Positions 1 through 7,920 of a DNA stretch of 33,809 nucleotides are shown one piece after another. The number at the start of each line of letters is the position of its first letter. Positions within the stretch are counted from its first letter, which is position 1. Source of the DNA: Halonatronum saccharophilum DSM 13868 (GTDB taxonomy: Bacteria > Bacillota > Halanaerobiia > Halobacteroidales > Halobacteroidaceae); assembly GCF_000517025.1 (NCBI RefSeq), contig NZ_KI912097.1, forward strand, positions 576,034 through 609,842, read 5' to 3'. The notes under the pieces were generated by a model. The model was not told where the DNA came from, did not search any database, and was given only the letters and a program-made list of their open reading frames with translations. Both the position numbers and the translations under genes were made by a program.

Positions 1-155
1 GCTTATTGTAGTTCTATGTCTACCTAACTCTTGTGCAATTCTCTTTTGGGTAGTACTTCGTTTTGTTGATTATACAAGTGTTCTATTACTTTTCTATCTT
101 CCCATTTTAAGTGTTCACCTTTGTTCTCATTTGTGTTATAATTATCTTGGCACAT
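1..155 (-). pseudogene. IS30-family transposase, N-terminal part, frameshifted and cut by window edge
   Basis: On the minus strand a start codon at 153-155 follows a good ribosome site (GTGAGGT) and encodes MCQDNYNTNENKG and then HLKWEDRKVIEHLYNQQ. After about position 65 the frame shifts. The next frame reads KRSTTQKRIAQELGRHRTTIS, the helix-turn-helix typical of IS30 transposases (I-A-x-E-L-G-R-x-x-x-T-I-S). In the original frame translation stops after about 20 more codons. One missing base in the T run at 61-64 (A run on the coding strand) would restore a single frame. The rest of the gene lies outside the window. A real inactivating deletion, a sequencing error or, less likely, programmed slippage would all look the same here. 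The family call rests on this short N-terminus only. Confidence 0.6.
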
Positions 156-797
156 ATCAATACCTCACTTTATGTTATTTGTGGTTATTTAACATTATAT
201 ATGAGGTATTCATATGTGTCATTTATTTTTTGCACTATCCGTGCATTTAATTATACAATGTTCCATTCAAATATCTAAAGAGTATGCTGAGTATAAAGCT
301 ATAAGTAAAGAAGGCTCAATAAGGGCTAGTTCTTGTTTTTATAATAATAGATAATAAAAAAAATAATAAGGGGAATAATAATGAAAAAGAAGCTAATTGA
401 GTAAAAGTTAAAAAACTCATACTTCAAGGCAGAGCAACAGTATTAACTGAAAATAGAGAAATTTATATTGGGTGAAATATGAAAAATGCTCGTGGGAATT
501 CAGCAGTTATGCTGAGAAAATACTAAGCTTTAAAGTGATTTCAGAAGGGATGTTACTAGTAAAGAATTAAGTAAATTGCTATATTTAAAGAAGTAGAAAT
601 ATTGAGCTATAATTTTTGAGAATATGAATGAATCTATTGTACTATAATTGTTTTGCAGATGCTTAATGATTTCATAGTTATTATATTAATATACAATTTA
701 AACATTAAAATTATGGTAGTGGATTTTTTATAAAGGTATTTTAGAAGTCAGTAACTAAGAAATTTTGAAATCAATCTAGCTAAAGGGGGAATATTGT
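156..797. other. Gene-poor stretch with possible gene remnants
   Basis: There is no convincing intact gene between the transposase start and nupC. The sequence near 225-262 could hold the outer end of the insertion sequence, but I could not define a terminal inverted repeat without the other end. A short open stretch (253-354, plus strand) ends with EGSIRASSCFYNNR. This is vaguely like the C-terminus of class V aminotransferase/cysteine desulfurase proteins, so it could be a gene tail cut off by the insertion; this is weak. Further short open stretches at 380-580 are broken by stops and look decayed. The nupC promoter must lie here, but no good -35/-10 pair stood out. Confidence 0.35.
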
Positions 798-1988
798 ATG
801 ACAAGATTAATTGGAATTTTAGGTTTAGTCGTATTTTTGGGTATTGCATATCTTTTATCAGAAGATAGAAAGGCTATTGATAAAAGAACTGTAGTAGGAG
901 GAGTAGTACTACAACTTGCCTTTGCTTTTATTATTCTAGTAATACCAGCAGGACAAATAGCTTTTCAATGGGTCAGTGATTTTGTAGCAACAATCTTAGA
1001 CTTTGCTATAGCTGGGTCTGATTTTGTTTTTGGTGATTTAATGGGAGTAGGGTTTAGCTTTGCTCTGATGGTTTTACCTACTATAATATTCTTTTCTTCC
1101 TTAATGTCTGTTCTTTACTATTTAGGAATTATTCAAAAGTTAGTAAAAGGGATGGCTAAAGTGATGCTAAAGGTAATGAGCTTAAGTGGAGCTGAGTCCC
1201 TATCAGCTGCAGCAAATGTTTTTGTTGGACAGACCGAGGCGCCTTTGGTAGTTAAGAAGTATGTACCTAAGATGACCCGCTCTGAAGTGATGGCTATGAT
1301 GAGTGGAGGAATGGCTACAGTAGCAGGTGGTGTTTTGGCAGGCTTTATAGGATTAGGAATAGACCCTGGTTACTTATTGGCGGCAAGTATAATGTCTGCC
1401 CCTGCCTCTTTGGTAATGGCTAAGATCATCTTGCCTGAAAAAGAGGAATCTCTTACTGCTGGAGAGGTTAATATGGATGTGGAGATAAATAACCAAAATG
1501 TAATTGATGCAGCAGCCCAAGGGGCAAGTGAAGGTCTAACACTTGCTTTAAATGTAGCTGCAATGTTGATTGCTTTTGTAGCATTAATTGAGTTAATTAA
1601 TTACCCACTTAATTTAGCTGGAACAAGCTTAGAAGGAATTTTAGGATATATATTTTCTCCCTTTGCTTTCTTGATGGGGGTACCTATGGAAGAGGTTAGA
1701 GAAGTAGGGAGCTTATTAGGACAGAAGATGGCTATCAACGAATTTGTAGCTTATCTTAATTTAGCAGAATTGATAGGAGCCGAAGCTTTAAGTGCTAAAT
1801 CAGAGATGATTGCTACCTTTGCTCTTTGTGGGTTTGCCAACTTTGCATCTATTGCAATTCAAATTGGAGGTATTGGACCGCTAGATTCTGATAGAAAGGG
1901 TATGATAGCTGAACTAGGTGTCAAAGCTCTAATTGCTGGTACCTTAGCAACCTATACCACAGCAACAATTGCTGGAATATTTATGTGA
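798..1988 (+). CDS. nupC: Concentrative nucleoside transporter, NupC/CNT family
   Basis: The 396-residue protein is very hydrophobic, with about ten membrane segments. It has CNT-family features: SAAANVFVGQTEAP near residue 135 and CGFANFASIAIQIGG near 342, the two glutamine/asparagine-rich re-entrant regions that bind nucleoside and cation. Members of this family import nucleosides with Na+ or H+; sodium coupling would suit a halophile, but the ion cannot be read from the sequence. The length matches the usual 390-420 residues. The ATG start follows AAAGGGGGA at a normal distance. It appears monocistronic: the next gene has its own promoter. The only terminator candidate downstream is the weak hairpin at 2117-2139. 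Confidence 0.93.
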   Translation: MTRLIGILGLVVFLGIAYLLSEDRKAIDKRTVVGGVVLQLAFAFIILVIPAGQIAFQWVSDFVATILDFAIAGSDFVFGDLMGVGFSFALMVLPTIIFFSSLMSVLYYLGIIQKLVKGMAKVMLKVMSLSGAESLSAAANVFVGQTEAPLVVKKYVPKMTRSEVMAMMSGGMATVAGGVLAGFIGLGIDPGYLLAASIMSAPASLVMAKIILPEKEESLTAGEVNMDVEINNQNVIDAAAQGASEGLTLALNVAAMLIAFVALIELINYPLNLAGTSLEGILGYIFSPFAFLMGVPMEEVREVGSLLGQKMAINEFVAYLNLAELIGAEALSAKSEMIATFALCGFANFASIAIQIGGIGPLDSDRKGMIAELGVKALIAGTLATYTTATIAGIFM

Positions 1989-2116
1989 TAGAATCGAAAA
2001 ATTATACTCTTTTAAAAACTGTAGGTAAATTAGTATAGCTATCATTTATTATCTAGTGTATTTTAGTTAAAGGTTTCTAGCTTTTAATTTTAGGTGACGT
2101 CTCATAGTTGATAGCT

Positions 2117-2139
2117 CAAATTGGCGTCAGTCCAATTTG
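2117..2139. repeat. 8-bp perfect inverted repeat between nupC and metA
   Basis: CAAATTGG and CCAATTTG are separated by 7 bases and followed directly by the TTGACA box of the metA promoter. It may be a weak nupC terminator (only a short T stretch follows) or an operator next to the promoter. Confidence 0.4.
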
Positions 2140-2140
2140 T

Positions 2141-2169
2141 TTGACATTATCATTAATCTGTGGTAGTAT
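2141..2169 (+). promoter_or_regulatory. Sigma-A promoter of metA
   Basis: TTGACA (2141-2146), a 17-base spacer and TAGTAT (2164-2169). Transcription would start near 2176, a few bases before the riboswitch, as expected for a SAM-I leader. Confidence 0.75.
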
Positions 2170-2189
2170 GAGTAAAAATGAATAGAGTT

Positions 2190-2293
2190 CTTATCAAGAG
2201 TGGTGGAGGGACTGGCCCTATGAAACCCGGCAACCCCCTTATTTATAAGGAAGGTGCTAATTCCAGCAATGCTTAAAGGCATTGAGAGATAAG
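2190..2293 (+). promoter_or_regulatory. SAM-I riboswitch (S-box leader)
   Basis: The leader has the S-box core in order: CTTATCAAGAG closing P1, GTGGAGGGACTGGCCC, GATGAAACCCGGCAACC-like text (here TATGAAACCCGGCAACC), a variable P3 arm, GGTGCTAATTCC, and a closing GAGATAAG. P1 pairs CTTATC (2190-2195) with GATAAG (2288-2293). S-boxes bind S-adenosylmethionine and stop transcription when it is abundant. The adjacent terminator reuses the P1 sequence (CTTATC occurs again at 2311-2316), so the 3' half of P1 can pair with it as antiterminator. Regulation of metA by SAM is therefore well supported. Confidence 0.96.
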
Positions 2294-2296
2294 GAG

Positions 2297-2345
2297 AAGT
2301 AAAATCTCTTCTTATCTAAAGATAAGAAGAGATTTTACTTTATAA
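2297..2345 (+). terminator. SAM-controlled intrinsic terminator
   Basis: The 20-base arms 2297-2316 and 2321-2340 are perfectly complementary around a TAAA loop. The 3' arm ends in a T-rich run (TTTTACTTT), so the effective terminator is the inner 12-bp stem plus U tract. The 5' arm overlaps the antiterminator strand of the SAM-I riboswitch. Confidence 0.9.
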
Positions 2346-2379
2346 GAATGATTTTAAAAACTGAGAAGGAGTGAAGAGA

Positions 2380-3291
2380 ATGCCGATTAATATACCCGAT
2401 AACTTACCAGCAGTAAAGGTTTTAGAGGATGAGAATATCTTTGTGATGAAAGAAAGTAGAGCTTATAATCAAGATATTAGGGCTTTACAGATTATTATTT
2501 TAAACTTAATGCCTGTAAAAGAAGTGACAGAGACACAACTTTTGAGGCTTTTAGGAAATACACCATTGCAGGTTGATATTACTTTATTACAACCTAAGTC
2601 CCATGATTCTAAAAATACTTCTATAGATCATTTGAGTACCTTTTATAAGACCTTTGATCAAATTAAAGATAGAAAGTTTGATGGTATGATTATTACTGGC
2701 GCACCTGTAGAGAGGCTAGACTTTGAAGATGTAGATTATTGGGAAGAACTCCAAGAGATTATGGATTGGACAATTGATAATGTTACATCGACCTTACATA
2801 TATGTTGGGGGGCGCAAGCAGGTCTTTATCATCATTATAATGTACCTAAATGTCATATTGGGAAGAAGACTTTTGGAGTCTTTTCACATAGTTTAGAAAA
2901 TGAGAAGGTAAAGCTTTTACGTGGTTTTGACTATGGTTTTTTAGCTCCACATTCTCGTCATACAGAGAACTGTAGAGAGGATATAGATAAGGTTGACGAT
3001 CTAGAGATACTAGCTAGCTCTGATGAAGCAGGAATTTATATGGTTGCTAGTAAGGATGGCAAGCATATATTTGTAACTGGTCATGCTGAGTATGATAAGG
3101 ATACCCTAAAAAAAGAGTATCTAAGAGATATAGAGGAAGGGATGAAGATAGGCCTTCCTAAGAATTACTTCCCTAATGATGATCCTAGTAAAGAGCCTAA
3201 GCTGAAATGGTCATCTCATGCCCATTTATTATTCTCTAACTGGCTAAATTACTATGTTTATCAAGAGACACCTTATGATTTAAGTAAATAA
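2380..3291 (+). CDS. metA: Homoserine O-acyltransferase MetA, predicted acetyl-CoA type
   Basis: The enzyme activates homoserine for methionine synthesis in the cytoplasm. I place the start at ATG 2380 ([11 protein letters not shown]), 8 bases after AAGGAG; an in-frame GTG at 2371 overlaps the ribosome site. From this start the 303-residue numbering falls on the E. coli MetA scheme: nucleophile Cys142 in HICWGAQAG, and His235 and Glu237 in TGHAEYD. Residue 111, in ITGAPVE, is Glu. In characterised MetA enzymes Glu at this position goes with acetyl-CoA and Gly with succinyl-CoA, so O-acetylhomoserine is the predicted product. The SAM-I riboswitch upstream supports the role. No sulfhydrylase or metB/metY lies nearby. 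Confidence 0.96.
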   Translation: MPINIPDNLPAVKVLEDENIFVMKESRAYNQDIRALQIIILNLMPVKEVTETQLLRLLGNTPLQVDITLLQPKSHDSKNTSIDHLSTFYKTFDQIKDRKFDGMIITGAPVERLDFEDVDYWEELQEIMDWTIDNVTSTLHICWGAQAGLYHHYNVPKCHIGKKTFGVFSHSLENEKVKLLRGFDYGFLAPHSRHTENCREDIDKVDDLEILASSDEAGIYMVASKDGKHIFVTGHAEYDKDTLKKEYLRDIEEGMKIGLPKNYFPNDDPSKEPKLKWSSHAHLLFSNWLNYYVYQETPYDLSK

Positions 3292-3310
3292 TTGGCATCT
3301 TCGTGCCATA

Positions 3311-3410
3311 GTTGTTGCTGCTAGCTGTTAGATATTAGCGAAAAATTTCATTAAAGTAGGATTAAAAATTTTTAAGCTAAAAACTAGTAACCAAAAGCTA
3401 GCAGCTAATA
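3311..3410. repeat. Imperfect inverted repeat downstream of metA
   Basis: GCTGCTAGCT (3317-3326) and AGCTAGCAGC (3396-3405) are perfectly complementary, with AT-rich, partly self-complementary sequence between. It lies between convergent genes and could end transcription, but has no clear T tract. Similar low-complexity text built from TAGCTA-like words occurs near 17690. Confidence 0.5.
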
Positions 3411-3423
3411 ACTTTGTATTTCT

Positions 3424-3807
3424 TTAAAAAATATTTTGTATATTGGGTTTTTGTCCTTCGCCGATATTTTTGATCATAACTTTAGCCGCAGCAATCTTTT
3501 CTAAAGACTTAACTTGGCTCTCCAGTTGTACCAATTTAATACTCCGAGCTATCAATATATCGGTTCTATCTACTTCTGTATGATCCATTAAGGGAGTCCA
3601 AATTCTCTTTACTCTTTCCCATTCTTTGTTTAATTTGTTGGCCCTTAGTTGAGCTTCTACCCAATCTTTTTTATTCAAGCTATATTCAACAGCTTCTAAT
3701 TTATTTACAATTTCTTCTGAAGTATTAATTATAACTGAGTATCCATAAAATGATGAGATAAATATAATTATCAATAGTATTGTTACACCAATAGTAATTT
3801 TCTTCAT
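3424..3807 (-). CDS. DUF4363 family membrane-anchored protein
   Basis: The 127-residue protein has one N-terminal membrane segment (about residues 5-25, TIGVTILLIIIFISSF). A mostly helical, charged, probably extracytoplasmic domain follows, with LNKKDWVEAQLRANKLNKEWERVK and an internal WTPLMDHTEVD motif. This layout and the position directly after a DUF421 gene match DUF4363, a family of unknown function commonly paired with YetF/DUF421 proteins in Firmicutes. The gap to the upstream gene is 24 bases, so the two are probably cotranscribed. The + strand copy of this gene carries one GTTGGCCC octamer (3637-3644). Confidence 0.75.
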   Translation of the reverse strand: MKKITIGVTILLIIIFISSFYGYSVIINTSEEIVNKLEAVEYSLNKKDWVEAQLRANKLNKEWERVKRIWTPLMDHTEVDRTDILIARSIKLVQLESQVKSLEKIAAAKVMIKNIGEGQKPNIQNIF

Positions 3808-3831
3808 AAGATCCCCTTTGTAATGATTATT

Positions 3832-4500
3832 TTAGTACTTTTGATAAAATAGATTGCCTGAAGAGTCAATACTGGCAAAAAAAACTTGAGAAAGATCTTC
3901 TATGCCAAAGTTTGATAATTCATTTTTTAGCCATTCTGATGTAAGACCAATCTTTTCTAAATTTTTATGATATACTTTTCCATCAACAATTAAAGAGTGA
4001 GGAACGCCTTCATAATTGGTATTTATATTCAGGTCTTCAGGATTAACAGCTCTCTTTTGTGATTTTGGTATTACACTGATCTTACCATTTGTTTCAATAA
4101 AGGCTAATTCTACGTCTGCAATATTGGGATATCCTTTAATCCTTAGTTCTTCGAGTAATTCATGGACATTTATTCTATGTTTTTTCATTTTGATTATATT
4201 GACTAATCCATTTTCAATTAAGATAGCTGGTTTTCCGCAGATTATACTTCTAGCTGTATTACTTTTGGTATTAATTACTGCTATATATATCTGTAAAGAT
4301 TGTAATAAAAATATAGGTATTAAGCTATTTATTAGTGGTATGCTTGTGTCTTCCATAGGGATAGCTGCTAGAGCTGAGATCATAATGGTTATAGCTAATT
4401 CAAAGGGTTGTAATTCTCCAATCTGTCGTTTTCCCATTATTCTAAATGTTACTAAGACAACACTATAAAGGATAAGGGTTCTAACTATAACTATAAACAC
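3832..4500 (-). CDS. DUF421 (YetF-like) membrane protein
   Basis: The 222-residue protein begins at GTG (4500), 8 bases after AAAGGAGG. Two or three membrane segments fill the first 80 residues, including FRIMGKRQIGELQPFELAI, the family's hallmark (G-K-R-x-x-G-x-L-x-x-x-E). A cytoplasmic domain follows with ARSIICGKPAILIENG, then HELLEELRIKGYPNIADVE. DUF421 proteins occur widely in spore-formers, often with DUF4363, as here. Their biochemical function is not established, so none is assigned. It is transcribed away from the STAS gene, with a 392-bp divergent intergenic region. Confidence 0.88.
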   Translation of the reverse strand: MFIVIVRTLILYSVVLVTFRIMGKRQIGELQPFELAITIMISALAAIPMEDTSIPLINSLIPIFLLQSLQIYIAVINTKSNTARSIICGKPAILIENGLVNIIKMKKHRINVHELLEELRIKGYPNIADVELAFIETNGKISVIPKSQKRAVNPEDLNINTNYEGVPHSLIVDGKVYHKNLEKIGLTSEWLKNELSNFGIEDLSQVFFASIDSSGNLFYQKY

Positions 4501-4622
4501 TCTTTAATCCTCCTTTCAAACTATAGTATTTATTTTATAACCTAACTTTATTCAAGTAAGATACATATTATTGAAGGTGTTTTGTTTTTTAGGATGATAA
4601 AAAAACAAAAGTGAATAAAATA

Positions 4623-4657
4623 TTATTTATTGGATACAATATCCATACAATAAATAA
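4623..4657. promoter_or_regulatory. Nested palindrome upstream of the STAS operon
   Basis: TTATTTATTG (4623-4632) and CAATAAATAA (4648-4657) are perfectly complementary. Between them GGATA-CAA-TATCC (4632-4644) forms a second, inner inverted repeat. The site lies in the divergent region between the DUF421 and STAS genes (4501-4892), which otherwise shows only AT-rich sequence without a clear sigma-A promoter. It may be an operator; no regulator is identified. Confidence 0.45.
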
Positions 4658-4744
4658 ACTATTTTGCTGTAAAATCTAAATTACACTAAGTTATTATCAG
4701 TAAATTGTAAATAATTATTGAGTATTGCTAATAAGGTAATGAGC

Positions 4745-4758
4745 GAAGTTTAAACTTC
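4745..4758. promoter_or_regulatory. Perfect 14-bp palindrome upstream of the STAS gene
   Basis: GAAGTTTAAACTTC reads the same on both strands and lies about 135 bases before the STAS start, followed by a purine-rich AATAGGAGGAA that has no usable start codon. It could be a dimeric regulator site, or could contribute GTTTAA to an alternative-sigma -35 box; no matching -10 was convincing. Confidence 0.35.
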
Positions 4759-4892
4759 AAAATAATAGGAGGAATTATATAAAAGTGTCTATTTAGAAGA
4801 GGGAAAATTCATTTTATGATGAAGTAATAAAATGAAGGAGTATTTTATTGTAGAATGTTGTCAAAATTTTAAATTTAAGTAGGTGATTTTTT

Positions 4893-5255
4893 ATGAAAAC
4901 AGATGTTAAAGAGGTTGAAGGTATTAAAATTATAAAATTAGTAGGTGATCTTAATGGCAAGTGGTCAGGTGAGGTTAGAGATAAGATAATAGCACTAATA
5001 GATTCAAATTCTAAAATGGTTTTTGATATGAGTGAGTGTAACTATATATCAAGTGCAGGCTTGAGAACATTATTGATAATTGCTAAAAAATTAAAGTCAC
5101 TTGACTCCTATGGTGTCCTAGCTGACTTAGGAGAAGAAGTTAAAGATATTATGGATATGACAGGATTTAGCCATATTTTAGATTCTTATGATAGGGTAGA
5201 TCAAGCTATTGATTATCTAACAAGAGAAAGGAAGAGAAAGTGTGCGTGTAGATAG
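4893..5255 (+). CDS. STAS-domain anti-anti-sigma factor (SpoIIAA/RsbV-like)
   Basis: This 120-residue single-domain protein has the STAS core: VEGIKIIKLVGDLNG at the N-terminus, then FDMSECNYISSAGLRTLL (residues 44-61). Ser53/Ser54 occupies the site phosphorylated in SpoIIAA and RsbV. Unphosphorylated members bind an anti-sigma kinase and free its target; the kinase and a matching phosphatase lie at 7457 and 7921. The C-terminus (ERKRKCACR) is unusually basic. Its last 14 bases overlap the start of the debranching enzyme gene, implying translational coupling. ATG at 4893 follows TAGGTGAT. Confidence 0.9.
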   Translation: MKTDVKEVEGIKIIKLVGDLNGKWSGEVRDKIIALIDSNSKMVFDMSECNYISSAGLRTLLIIAKKLKSLDSYGVLADLGEEVKDIMDMTGFSHILDSYDRVDQAIDYLTRERKRKCACR

Positions 5256-7344
5256 TTTTCCAACTCATAAGTGCGGAGAAATTAGTTTTAGAAGAGGAAA
5301 ACCGTTACCTTTTGGAGCAACTATAGTTCCAGGGGGAGTTAACTTCTCTGTTTTTTCCAAATACGCAACTTCCTGTGAATTATTATTGTTTAATAAAGGT
5401 GAAAGAGAACCTTATGCTGTAATTCCTTTTCCAGATGAGTTTAGAATAGGGGATGTTTTTACAATAATGGTGTTTGATATTGAGTATGAGAACTTAGAAT
5501 ATGGGTACAGGATGGATGGGCCTTTTGATCCTGCTAAAGGGCATTGGTTTGATAAGGAAAAGATCTTACTTGATCCTTATGCTAAGGCCATTGGAGGTAG
5601 AGAAGTATGGGGCAGAGAACCTGATTACTCAGACCCTTTTCAGCATAGGTCTAGAATAATATATGATGATTTTGATTGGGAGGGAGACAAGCCTTTAGAG
5701 CTTGATATGAAAGATTTAGTTATTTATGAAGCTCATGTTAGAGGTTTTACTAAGCATCCTTCTTCAGGGGTGAAGAGGCCAGGCACATTTGCTTCTATAA
5801 GGGAGAAGATACCTTATTTAAAAGAGTTAGGTGTAAATTGTATTGAATTATTACCTATTTTCGAGTTTGATGAATTTGAACATTCTAAAATATCAGAGGT
5901 TACTGGTGAGAGGTTGATGAATTATTGGGGGTATAGTAGTGTAGGGTTTTTTGCTCCTAAGTCAGGTTATGCTGCTACAGGAAAATATGGGATGGAGGTT
6001 GATGAGCTAAAGAATTTAATTCGTGAGCTGCATAAGAATGGCATTGAGGTTATATTAGATGTAGTATTTAATCATACTGCAGAAGGTAATGAAAGAGGTC
6101 CTTACATATCCTATAAAGGAATAGATAATAAAACTTACTATTTATTAACTCCAGAGGGGTATTATTATAATTTTAGTGGGTGTGGAAATACTATAAATTG
6201 TAATAATCCGGTAGTAAGGAATATGATACTTGATTGTTTAAGATATTGGGCATCTGAGTATCATATTGATGGATTTAGATTCGACTTAGCTTCCATACTT
6301 TCAAGAGATCAAAATGGTGCTCCAATGGCAAACCCTCCTCTTTTAGAAACTTTGGCCCATGATCCTATTTTAGGAAAATGTAAGTTGATTGCAGAGGCTT
6401 GGGATGCAGGTGGCTTATATCAGGTTGGATCTTTTCCAGCTTGGGGAAGATGGGCTGAGTGGAATGGAAAGTTTAGAGATGATGTAAGAAGGTTTTTAAA
6501 GGGTAATGGAGAGGTAGTAGAAGGTATTATACAAAGAATTCAAGGCTCACCAGACCTTTATGGAAATAGAGGGCCAACAGCTTCAATCAACTTTATTACC
6601 TGCCATGATGGATTTACTTTAATGGATTTAGTCTCTTATAGTTATAAGCACAATTATGCTAATGGAGAAGGAAATCGTGATGGGACTAATGATAATTATA
6701 GTTGGAATTGTGGTATTGAAGGGCCAACTGATGATATTAAGGTGAATAGGTTGCGTAAAAAACAGATTAAAAATGCAATAACTATGTTGATGTTGAGCAG
6801 AGGGATACCTATGATTCTTTCAGGTGATGAATTTGGTAATACTCAAAAAGGCAATAATAATGTTTACTGTCAAGATAATGAATTATCATGGCTGGACTGG
6901 TCACTTTTAGAAGAGAATCAAGATATCTTTAACTTTTTTAAGCGGATAATTTCTTTTAGAAAGGAACATCCAGTATTAAAAGCTAATTCCTTTGATGCTG
7001 GTTTGAATAAGACAGGATACCCTGAATTTTCTGTTCATGGATGTAAGGCTTGGGATTTTAATTATGATAGTTCAAGTCTGAATTTAGGACTTATGTTTGT
7101 AGGGGAAGCTAATAAATACGGGACTAAAGATGATGATTTTATCTATATAGCTATGAATATGCATTGGAAAATGCATAGTTTTGAGATCCCAGAGTTACCC
7201 TCTGGTAAGAAGTGGCATGTAGTGGTTAATACAGATATGTCACCACTTGATGATATTTCATTTAAAGGTCAAGCTATAGAAGTAGAGGGTCAAAGTCAGG
7301 TTTTAGTAGGGGCAAGGTCTATAATAGTCTTACAAGGTAAATAA
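5242..7344 (+). CDS. glgX: Glycogen debranching enzyme, GlgX/TreX-type isoamylase
   Basis: This 700-residue cytoplasmic enzyme should hydrolyse alpha-1,6 branches of glycogen or its limit dextrins. An N-terminal CBM48 domain (about residues 20-115, PFGATIVPGGVNFSVFS) is followed by a GH13 barrel. Region I is DVVFNH (273-278); region II GFRFD gives the nucleophile Asp348; region III IAEAWD gives the acid/base Glu385; region IV FITCHDG gives His455 and Asp456. The catalytic set is complete. The start is GTG 5242, which overlaps the STAS gene by 14 bases, with AAAGGAAG about 8 bases before it. No glycogen synthase or phosphorylase is in the window. The position inside a partner-switching cluster is unusual (see findings). 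Two GGGCCAAC octamers lie in the gene. Confidence 0.94.
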   Translation: MRVDSFPTHKCGEISFRRGKPLPFGATIVPGGVNFSVFSKYATSCELLLFNKGEREPYAVIPFPDEFRIGDVFTIMVFDIEYENLEYGYRMDGPFDPAKGHWFDKEKILLDPYAKAIGGREVWGREPDYSDPFQHRSRIIYDDFDWEGDKPLELDMKDLVIYEAHVRGFTKHPSSGVKRPGTFASIREKIPYLKELGVNCIELLPIFEFDEFEHSKISEVTGERLMNYWGYSSVGFFAPKSGYAATGKYGMEVDELKNLIRELHKNGIEVILDVVFNHTAEGNERGPYISYKGIDNKTYYLLTPEGYYYNFSGCGNTINCNNPVVRNMILDCLRYWASEYHIDGFRFDLASILSRDQNGAPMANPPLLETLAHDPILGKCKLIAEAWDAGGLYQVGSFPAWGRWAEWNGKFRDDVRRFLKGNGEVVEGIIQRIQGSPDLYGNRGPTASINFITCHDGFTLMDLVSYSYKHNYANGEGNRDGTNDNYSWNCGIEGPTDDIKVNRLRKKQIKNAITMLMLSRGIPMILSGDEFGNTQKGNNNVYCQDNELSWLDWSLLEENQDIFNFFKRIISFRKEHPVLKANSFDAGLNKTGYPEFSVHGCKAWDFNYDSSSLNLGLMFVGEANKYGTKDDDFIYIAMNMHWKMHSFEIPELPSGKKWHVVVNTDMSPLDDISFKGQAIEVEGQSQVLVGARSIIVLQGK

Positions 7345-7414
7345 TACGACCGCTATAAACTATTTCGTTAATGAATAAAAACAGCTAGGGTGTTAACTCT
7401 GGTTATTTTGTATA

Positions 7415-7429
7415 TATCCGCAGCGGATA
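7415..7429. repeat. Short palindrome before the RsbW-like gene
   Basis: TATCCGCAGCGGATA forms a 6-bp stem (TATCCG/CGGATA) with a CAG loop in the 112-bp gap between glgX and the anti-sigma gene. There is no T tract, so it is not an obvious terminator; it may be an operator or an mRNA processing/stability structure. Confidence 0.35.
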
Positions 7430-7456
7430 AATTAAATCTAAAGAGAGGTAAGTGAT

Positions 7457-7870
7457 ATGAAAAAAGTAAAATTACCAGCAAGTATGAATTATTTTGATAG
7501 TATGATGAGTTTTATATTATCAAAATTAGAAGAGTTGCCTTGTAATGATAAAACTACTTCCTCTAAATTGCGCTTGGCTTGTGAAGAGGCGTTATTGAAT
7601 GTGATTAAATATGCTTATAATCGAGAAGTGGGCTATGTTGAAATCGTTTGCAAATCAGATAGGAAAAGTAAAAAAATAATTTTAGAAATAGTTGATGAAG
7701 GAGTAGAATTTAATCCTTTAGAGGCTAGAGTTCCTAAACTTAATATGTCTTTAGAAGAGAGAGTGGCTGGAGGTTTGGGTGTTTATATTATGAAAGAAGT
7801 AATGGATGATTTAAGGTATAGAAGAGAAGGTGAGAAAAACATCTTGACTTTGGTTAAATTTATAGGTTAG
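7457..7870 (+). CDS. Anti-sigma regulatory kinase, RsbW/SpoIIAB-like HATPase
   Basis: The 137-residue protein is a stand-alone GHKL ATPase domain. The N box is CEEALLNVIKYAYN (about residues 42-55), the G1 box VDEGVEFNP and the G2 box GGLGVYIMKEVMDD. Such proteins bind a sigma factor or other output protein and phosphorylate the STAS partner on serine. The likely partner is the STAS protein at 4893; the opposing phosphatase is at 7921. No sigma factor gene is in the window, so the target is unknown and may not be a sigma factor. ATG 7457 follows AGAGGTAAG. Confidence 0.88.
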   Translation: MKKVKLPASMNYFDSMMSFILSKLEELPCNDKTTSSKLRLACEEALLNVIKYAYNREVGYVEIVCKSDRKSKKIILEIVDEGVEFNPLEARVPKLNMSLEERVAGGLGVYIMKEVMDDLRYRREGEKNILTLVKFIG

Positions 7871-7920
7871 TTTATGATAAAAGGATAATCAAAAGAATCC
7901 ATAGGGTGAGGGATTTGGCT

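Noticed and set aside
4016-4468. 150-codon open frame on the + strand
   Set aside because: It is wholly antisense to the well-supported DUF421 gene and has no family features.
4831-4881. 16-codon leader peptide before the STAS gene
   Set aside because: It starts at ATG 4831 but has no ribosome site, no notable residue run and no attenuator structure after it.
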